A DNA stretch of 27,926 bases, taken from Umbelopsis ramanniana AG. Taxonomy: Eukaryota; Mucoromycota; Umbelopsidomycetes; Umbelopsidales; Umbelopsidaceae. Below, piece after piece: positions 21,679 to 27,926 of the stretch. The stretch lies in NCBI RefSeq assembly GCF_025399195.1, contig NW_026252196.1:1-27926 (forward strand). The letters are read 5' to 3'. The first letter of the stretch is position 1. Every line of letters starts with the position of its first letter. The position numbers were made by a program, and so were the translations under genes. The notes beneath the pieces were generated by a model. It was given only the letters and a program-made list of their open reading frames with translations, ran no database searches and was not told where the DNA came from.

Positions 21679-21769
21679 GATCTGTTGTTGGAAAAAGGGA
21701 GAGGACTGAGTTGAAAAAATTCAATGAAAAAAAAAAAGGTAAGAATAGCAACGCGAGCTCGACTTTTTC

Positions 21770-21776
21770 TATAAAT
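21770..21776 (+). promoter_or_regulatory. TATA-like box of the Sld7-like gene
   Basis: TATAAAT ends 41 nt before the ATG at 21818, inside the 139-bp divergent promoter shared with KCH. Confidence 0.3.
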
Positions 21777-21817
21777 TGGGTTCCCCTGTTCAGTTCCCGA
21801 GCAGCCACCACTGATTT

Positions 21818-23663
21818 ATGAGTGCAGTGCTTTTGCAAGGAGACTTGACCGTTCAGACTAATGGTATGTCAATCAAGACCGTTGTAACCTGCTTGCACGA
21901 ATTCAATTTTTTTTTTTGATTCTTTTGATCCTCTTCAGATCAGCAGCCTAATCCATGCCATGGTAACCCAATCGTTCATGACCGCCCAACTCAATAAAAT
22001 CTTGAATTTTATAGTTCTAAACCCGTTTGCCCCAATAGGACTTACTCTGTACAAGGAAGGCAAAGAAACAACACTTGAAACAGAACAATCTAGACTTGCC
22101 CGCTTTTTAGTTCAATATGAATTGATTCGTGTCTCGCCATTAGCGAGTGTTAAGAAGTACTTGTTGGTAAACAGTCGATGGCGCGTGTAAGTTGTTGTTT
22201 GGTTGGAATGCATGTAAACATTGGCATTAATAATTCATCGTATTGAAAGATATGTCGATCCCTCGTCAAATGAATTGTCAAGTTTATTTAAAAAGATATT
22301 TCAGTGCCATCCAGTACGTTCAAACTTGCCAACATTAAATCAGTCCCCTGATCTCGAAATCTCACCCTTGTTTTTCAAAGCTACTGCCTTCAGGAGACAC
22401 CAGATATTCTATGCTTCTTAAAGTTCGAGAACTCAGTTCAATGTTTTTATCGACAGCGAAATTGGATAACCCGTTTATCGTTGGCAAAGATGGTAAGCAG
22501 CCATATGGCATATTGAACGCCCTTTCATGTATCGGACTTTGAGCTCAACCATATCTTTTAATAGCGGACGATCTATTGTTTCCACTACCATCGACTTCAT
22601 ATTTTCTCATTTATGGTGAGAAACTACCGGAATCTCCATCACTTTGCATATATGCCTCGCTACTACACGAACCAAATGAATTCGTTAATATATTCGAACA
22701 CACAATGTCTAATTCGTGCATCAAACCTGACCGCCGCGAGGAGGCAATGCAGGCATTAGACAGATCAATGGAGGTAATATGTCATCGAAGTGGGCTGAAG
22801 CGCTTTTCTACAGCCGAACACGATCATGGCAAGAAAGCTAAATTGGAAAAAGAGTGGGATTATATCAGCGCACTCGATAGAATCAAAGAAGAGAATTCCA
22901 AAACTGTCATTGAACGACAAATCTTCAAAAGCAAATCTACCAAGCAAAAGAAAGTGACTATGATTGCTGCGCCAACCGCTGTCATTGGCGATAAGTCTGC
23001 CCCATCGTCTCCATCCACTAGCAAGGAACAATCAGATTCTTACATAGACAACAGTCAGCCAACACGAGCAGCCGAAAAATATGAAAGAAGCCCAAGCATG
23101 CGTACTGGCTCTCCTGTCGCGGCCATCATCCCAGAGGTCAAAGATGTGTCATCCCGACCGACTTCAGTTACCGAGGTAAGATAATGTGAAAGAGGGGTTG
23201 TCAACGTGAGGTGGATGAGAATTTAATTAACATCACCTACAGTCTACGACAACACGGCGAAAGGATGAGCCTACGGAAGCGGAAAACAAAAAGGTAAGTG
23301 ACAAAAGCAGACAAAGAAGTTGACGGTTAAAGACAATTAATTTGCCTTTTTTACTCCTGTCTGAAAAAAGGTACTGAAGAAATTGGTTTGGGACAAACTC
23401 TTACAGCGTGGATATGTAAAGAGAGACGAAAATACCAAGGCATACTATCATCAAGTATATCAAAGCTCGCAATTCATTCTGGTGAGTTACAGTTCCGGAC
23501 CATCTTACTTAATTGTCTTGTCACTAACGGTGGACCATCACAGCGAAATATCATCAAGAAAAAAATACTTCCTGTAGATATGTTGGATTCTGTTGTTGAA
23601 AAGCATTTTGAATTCTATATGAGTATGGAGGGGTTTGCCAACTTGCCCAACCCGGACCAGTAG
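21818..23663 (+). CDS. Sld7/MTBP-like replication-initiation protein
   Basis: Nine exons: 21818-21863, 21939-21962 (24-nt microexon), 22015-22186, 22250-22313, 22381-22492, 22565-23175, 23243-23293, 23371-23481, 23544-23663 (TAG); 436 residues, all phases consistent. Residues 1 to ~215 look globular (LNPFAPIGLTLYKEGKE, ELSSMFLSTAKLDNPF). A helical Lys/Glu-rich stretch and a disordered Ser/Pro-rich linker follow. The last ~75 residues, KKLVWDKLLQRGYVKRD through YYHQVYQSSQFILRNIIKKK to VVEKHFEFY, match the Sld7 C-terminal domain pattern (basic helix, Gly, Y..VY....F.LR, terminal H..FY), equivalent to the MTBP C-terminus. Sld7 (MTBP in animals) dimerises and partners Sld3 (Treslin) to load Cdc45 at CDK-licensed origins. 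The assignment rests on the C-terminus only; the N-terminal domain was not independently recognised. Confidence 0.65.
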
Positions 23664-24271
23664 GCAAATAGAAAATTAGGCTCCGTGATCACGTACCGAT
23701 GACGGTAATCATAGACACTGTTTCTCAAAACTGAAAGGGAACCAAAAGCGTGCTGGCCTTCTAAACTGATGAAACAGGCCGTACTGGATATCTCCCTCGT
23801 GCTAGGCTGCACTCGGTCCATGGACCGGACTTTTGTACATTATGTAACATATGATAAAAATTTACTTTTTAACCTCAAAACCCTCGGCAGCATATCTTTA
23901 ACGATTTCAATGCATTGGCTTCACATAACCGAAGTCATACCGACGAATGCATGCTTTGGTGGACGGGTGATGCAAGCCTTCAATGTATGCATGTGACTAT
24001 TTCGTTTCCCGACGTAAGGGCCAATCCGACCGCTGCCCCCCGATCGGCCCATCCACCGCAACACGTCCCGGAGAACAGAAACTTGACGTGCCTAAAGAGC
24101 TTAAACTAGATAGTAAGTCCAAGTTACCAAAAACCACGGCTACAATACCGGCTGGGAAGCGTTATGACTCAATGTTGTCCTCCAAGATCTCATCGGACCT
24201 TCGCTCGGTCCCTTTCATTCTTCTTGTTTATTTTTTTTTCCAACCTGTCCTGATTTTAGCTCTTTGTCAAA
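23664..24271. other. Intergenic region; possible upstream exon of the next gene
   Basis: Holds the 3' flank of the Sld7-like gene and upstream sequence of the next gene. From about 24024 to 24209 one plus-strand frame is rich in K, S and P (EQKLDVPKELKLDSKSKLPK) and would join in phase to 24260 through CTGATTTTAG, but its donor (GTCCCT) is poor. A better donor, GTAAGT at 24113, would make this a 5' UTR exon. Confidence 0.4.
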
Positions 24272-25466
24272 ATGATAGCTCAATCCCAAATGACCCCTCC
24301 GCCCACCAGCACCGACTATAGTCTACTATCACCTAATCTCAGCGACATCTTGAACGACGATCAAGTACTCAAATTCTATCAGAGCGTCAAAGATATCAAG
24401 GCTCAACAGTCGCCGACCAAAACAGCTGCCATGTTTTTTGCGTTTTGTCATGCTTTAAACCAACAAACGACATTTTTGAAAGTCCCCAACCTGAACCGGC
24501 TACTCTTTCGACAGGACGAGAAATGCTATTCCGTCGATGTGACTGGCACTGGCCAAGACAATGTCGATGCCTTATCTGATTTCTGTTTAGACATATTGAG
24601 GTTAGACCGATCGACAGCAAATACAATTTTACAAGATGTCATGAGCCTGCGACCCTCTGAAATGACATCCAAGCGTCACCCGTCCGATAAAAATGCAAAG
24701 CGAGAAGGCTCGCAATTTGCCAACGGAACAGTGGCCAAGAAGCCAAGAAAAGCTGGCTTGCAAGCCAAAGAATATGACGAAAGAAGTGAGTGCCACTTGC
24801 AGCTGCTGCGCCTACCTTCAGCCAACCCTGACAGCCACCGTTTTTTTTTTGTCTTTTATTAATTCAGAACTCGGAATGCTGAATGATTTGTTACGAATAT
24901 CTGATCACGATCTTAAACAACTTGCCAAAGTCGTAGAAGATACCGTTGGCAAGATAATAAAAGGCGAAGTCCCTGATGACGAGAAGGATATGGACGCTCT
25001 CGCCATGTTTTCCAAATACGCCAATGCAGCGGCTCACATGGAAACAGACTTTGCACCTAGAAACGCTGGATTTTACTACAACCACGAATACTTCCAATTA
25101 TACCAAGCATATCGAAAATATGAGAAAGAAAGAGAACAGTTGAATCACGCTGGCGCTTCAGTCGATACTCGATCCATCTCAGTGCAATGCCGGTCCGAGC
25201 TTGAGAAAAAACTTCAAACTACAAATTGGGAGGCGATACGGAGACGATTGACCATTGGTGAAAGAATAACGGCTTTAGCGCAAGCGATTGGACCTGGCTA
25301 CCTGCTTCTAAGTCGACAGGTGTCTGGTCGTAAGCTATTGCATACCTTCAGCACAGTTGAATGGGTCAAATTTATGAACGAGCTATCCCAGCCTGAGCAT
25401 ATAGAGGCAGTTAGCACATTGAAATATAGACTAGCAGCCGAAAACTTGTATGCACCTACCATGTAA
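24272..25466 (+). CDS. Unrecognised two-exon protein, probably nuclear
   Basis: Exons 24272-24785 and 24868-25466 (TAA), donor GTGAGT, 370 residues. No family recognised. Part one (about 20-125) is a helical segment (DDQVLKFYQSVKDIK, TKTAAMFFAFCHALNQQ). A basic, charged linker follows at about 130-170 with a likely NLS (VAKKPRKAG). Part two (about 172-370) is a compact helical region whose most distinctive stretch is RRRLTIGERITALAQAIGPG, then YLLLSRQVSGRKLLHTFS and VEWVKFMNEL, with alternating hydrophobics and W/G/F residues that look like a conserved domain core. The start ATG may be preceded by an upstream exon or a 5' UTR intron (TTTTAG at 24254-24259). Tandem with its neighbours, separate promoters assumed. 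Confidence 0.7.
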
Positions 25467-25767
25467 ATGATACCGAGCAGGCGGGTTGTGTACAGTTTTC
25501 AAAATTCTGCTCATTTTGCTTTGTATACCTTTTCATCGTTTACTCTGTAGCATTTTCATTCCCATGTTTTTCTCTCCACAGATAAATTTTTTTTGGTGTT
25601 TTTTAACGTAACGATGTCGTTGAACCTGATGGAAAACTACGGGGGGTGCTGGTCGAACACACGGACCAACCCAAGCTTTTGGAGACGATCACCTGACACT
25701 TCACATTACGAAAAAATTCAGTAAGGCTATTTGGACGACGGTTGCAACTTGAACGTTGGCTGAATGC
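25467..25767. other. Intergenic, nothing recognised
   Basis: 301 bp between two plus-strand genes. T-rich 3' flank first; an ATG at 25614 opens a short frame that ends near a GTAAGG (25722), which I did not join to anything. Confidence 0.5.
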
Positions 25768-26462
25768 ATGTCACATATCCTACGACGATTACCATATTCA
25801 ATTGCCCACCAGCGTCGCTACTACGTAACTGACCGAATCCCGAGTTACGCGGGATGGTGGACATCCATGGTCGACCAGGTACTTTTTAAAAGTTAATTCA
25901 GCCCTTACACCCCAAGCTTTCCCGGATGACTAACTTTCATGACTGTGCGGTTTTGATTGTGTAGCTTGCCCAGTCGCCAACTACAACGGAAATAGACACT
26001 GTTAGTCCAGGAAAAGTAGTACTTCCTGAAAAGCACGAAGAGCGGCAACGAGTGATTATTCCTTTTGGTCAGGAATCTACCGAGGATATACCGCAGCCTA
26101 TAACGAGCCAGGCGCGAGCGTTTGTGGAAATAGACGGCCAACGCATACTCATACCTGAAAAGCCTGAAGCACCAGATAATTGCTGTATGAGCGGATGTGC
26201 TCATTGGTATGTATGATACGGTGATAAATCGGTTGGCGGGTGGGCCTTTGACTAATGCGTTTTTTGCAGTGTTTGGGATATATACCAGGAGGAGATGGAG
26301 GATTACCGAGAGGAGAAGAATGCATTACGAAAGCGACTTATAGCAGCCAAAGTCATGGTTCCACCGGAGTTGCTACCTAAGCACGAAAGGGATGCCACCG
26401 ATGATCTTGATCCTGGTATGAAGGCCTTTTTGGCCCTAGAAAAGAAATTAGACAAACGCTGA
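25768..26462 (+). CDS. Oxidoreductase-like (OXLD1-type) mitochondrial protein
   Basis: Three exons: 25768-25878, 25965-26206, 26270-26462 (TGA), 181 residues. The N-terminus MSHILRRLPYSIAHQRRYYV is Arg-rich, lacks acids and resembles a mitochondrial presequence. At residues 104-124 is the hallmark of the oxidoreductase-like domain: KPEAPDNCCMSGCAHC then VWDIYQEEM, with Cys 110, 111, 115 and 118. The codon for the last Cys is split by the second intron. A charged helical tail follows (YREEKNALRKRL). The biochemical role of this family is poorly known; the Cys set suggests metal binding or redox, and the name does not prove an enzyme activity. Confidence 0.8.
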
Positions 26463-27279
26463 GCAAGTCGCTCAAAACCCTTCAGCGCCGCGCCCTTGAA
26501 TTGCTGTGTCATGGACGGCAACACTGTAATATAAAGAACCAAGCCTATGTGAAGGCTATTATCACCATTTCCTACCCATACCTAATTCATTCTTTTCTTC
26601 CCACTTTAACTTGGTGCAAATGTAGATAGGTACTTTTTATAAATTGCACGAGAAAATGTAGCATGCACAAATACAGTATCTTTTTGGACCAACTTTCCCT
26701 TGTGCTTAGAAGTACATGCAGTAGTCTCAGAATAAGCCTCAGCATCCAGCGCACGCTCAATTGCCTTAAATACCAGTGATCGCATCTGTACGTGCCATGC
26801 CCCTTGCCTCGGACCATTCCCCTTAGATAACAACTTAGCAGCTATGAAAAGATGCCGTTGGGTGAACGTGCGGCTCCGTGCAGGCCCCCTTTTGGCATTA
26901 GACTATTCTTATCCATCTACGCTAAACGATGTGCGAGAATGTCATTATCCAACCACCAAGTACTTTAAAAAAAAAGTAGCACTCCTTTAAACTGAAGCTT
27001 GGATTAAGAATAAGCTGGGGGCTAGAAAGCATGCTGAACGTCGCTCAACAGATGGACTGCCGTATTGGGAAAGTACTCGGGATGACTCTTGACCGTCCAA
27101 ACAGATTGCGTATTGAACACCATCAACAAAAAAGGATAATATGCCGGGGAAAACAATGATATATATTTATAATGGAATGAGGAACAAGTACGATGTTTTG
27201 TTCGCCAGCGATGGGTAGTTGGGAAGGGGGAATTGGCACGGTATCGAAGCTGCATTATACTTTTGAGGTGTGTTTGGGA
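26463..27279. other. Convergent 3' flanks with one small candidate ORF
   Basis: 817 bp between the OXLD1-like gene (+) and the GAT-domain gene (-), which converge. Apart from the 59-residue ORF listed separately I see no gene. Confidence 0.5.
26606..26785 (-). CDS. 59-residue ORF of unknown function (candidate)
   Basis: ATG at 26785, TAA at 26606. Composition is protein-like and amphipathic (MRSLVFKAIERALDAEAY, VFVHATFSRAIYKKYL). An acceptor-like GTACAG directly precedes the ATG, so it may be a terminal exon. No family recognised; could be chance in 3' UTR sequence. Confidence 0.25.
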   Translation of the reverse strand: MRSLVFKAIERALDAEAYSETTACTSKHKGKLVQKDTVFVHATFSRAIYKKYLSTFAPS

Positions 27280-27926
27280 TTAGGCAACAGTGGCAGGCTG
27301 ATAGTCAACCAATTCCCTACCAGACAAATGTTTGTGTGAGAGATTTACCAAGTAAGGCGAGGAGAGGGGGGGAGTTATCTTACCAATCTGCGTCTTCCAT
27401 GTCCTCATGACCAGACTGCTGCCATGATGCCACTAGACGGTCATACGCATCTGAAGCACGTAAGAGAGCCTCATTTGCCTCGGTCAGCGCTGAGATCTCA
27501 TCCGTTTCATTGACAGACCACAGTTGCTCGTTGATATACTCGTAAAGCTGGCGGCATTCCCTGTGAGCGTCCTAAGGATAGGGCATGATAAGCCTCAACA
27601 ACCTTCAGTGGATCGTTCTAAGATCATGCACTCAAATAAACCCACCTTGATCATTTCATTATTGGAAACATCTTGCTGTGCATTGTCCAGGAGATTGATC
27701 ATATTGGACAGGAAATTCGACAGAGCTTTTGCTCGCATAACCGCCTGGTCAATGTTCATATCAAGCTGGGTAGACTACGATTCATGCGACGGTGGGGGGG
27801 ATTGTTTAGAAAACGGGGGATATATTTGAGCAACTTCTGAGGTTGAGTTTCTACATACGCTGGATATGCTATAGCCAGCAACAATAGGCTGACGATGCAT
27901 GTTGAAAGCAGAAGAAGGGTGGAATA
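27280..27926 (-). CDS. GAT-domain trafficking protein, Lsb5/TOM1-like (5' end outside window)
   Basis: Exons visible: 27859-27926 (continues past the edge or starts at ATG 27900), 27646-27774, 27384-27571, 27280-27316 (TAA); at least 131 residues from the ATG. The helical stretch MNIDQAVMRAKALSNFLSNM, then DAHRECRQLYEYINEQLW and TEANEALLRASDAYDRL, has the three-helix pattern of a GAT domain, which binds ubiquitin and Arf-type partners. The tail HEDMEDADWELVDYQ is acidic. Lsb5 and TOM1/GGA proteins carry a VHS domain before GAT; if this one does, it lies to the right of the window. In-frame codons continue upstream of ATG 27900 to the edge, so the true start is not settled. Confidence 0.65.

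Noticed and set aside
22394-22492. Alternative acceptor CAG at 22391-22393 for exon 5 of the Sld7-like gene
   Set aside because: It stays open but puts the exon out of phase with exon 6; the acceptor AAAG at 22377-22380 restores phase and yields a more natural sequence.
23983-24321. Upstream coding exon for the 24272 gene
   Set aside because: Composition is suggestive and the phase fits, but the needed donor GTCCCT is poor and no confident start was found; kept as an alternative only.
1-27926. tRNA, rRNA, CRISPR, transposon or viral elements
   Set aside because: No T-loop/acceptor-stem combinations, spaced direct repeats, terminal inverted repeats with duplications, or transposase, reverse-transcriptase or capsid-like frames were found by eye on either strand.

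Overview
This window reads as nuclear DNA of a filamentous fungus, most likely an early-diverging one (Mucoromycota, probably Mucorales; the exact genus cannot be told from here). The reasons are intron-rich genes with short introns (about 50-100 bp, GT...AG, often GTAAGT/GTATGT), many poly-T/poly-A tracts, and a gene set (fungal KCH potassium channel family, Crz1-type zinc-finger factor, single TOR kinase with FRB and FATC) that is fungal throughout. There is no operon structure, plasmid, phage or CRISPR feature.

Layout. 83-1968 (-): a four-exon mitochondrial-type PPR protein. 2171-3648 (+): a six-exon coiled-coil protein of unknown function, divergent from the PPR gene across a 202-bp promoter with a CACGTG box. 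3751-4485 (-): a Ser/Thr/Pro-rich single-pass membrane protein. 4868-6148 (-): an intronless Crz1-like calcineurin-responsive transcription factor carrying both calcineurin docking motifs. 7553-15892 (-): the complete TOR kinase gene in 14 exons (2365 residues), with a 100-N assembly gap inside one intron. 15893-19886: a gene-poor 4-kb stretch with homopolymer tracts, hairpins and two small candidate genes (a WWE-like 70-residue ORF and an 85-residue ORF behind a palindromic CCAAT element). 19887-21678 (-): a KCH-family potassium channel in five exons, whose ATG is its own 3-nt coding exon. 21818-23663 (+): a nine-exon protein with an Sld7/MTBP-type C-terminal domain, divergent from KCH across 139 bp. 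24272-25466 (+): an unrecognised two-exon nuclear-looking protein. 25768-26462 (+): an oxidoreductase-like (OXLD1-type) mitochondrial protein. 27280-27926 (-): the 3' part of a GAT-domain (Lsb5/TOM1-like) trafficking protein, cut by the window edge.

Functional reading. Three neighbours on the same strand belong to signalling systems known to interact in yeast: TOR (nutrients), Crz1 (calcineurin/Ca2+) and KCH (K+ flux needed to activate the Cch1-Mid1 Ca2+ channel). The rest is a mixture of mitochondrial (PPR, OXLD1-like), replication-initiation (Sld7-like) and endosomal (GAT) genes. Exon models were built by hand from splice consensus and reading-frame continuity; all intron phases are consistent and each completed model is a multiple of three.
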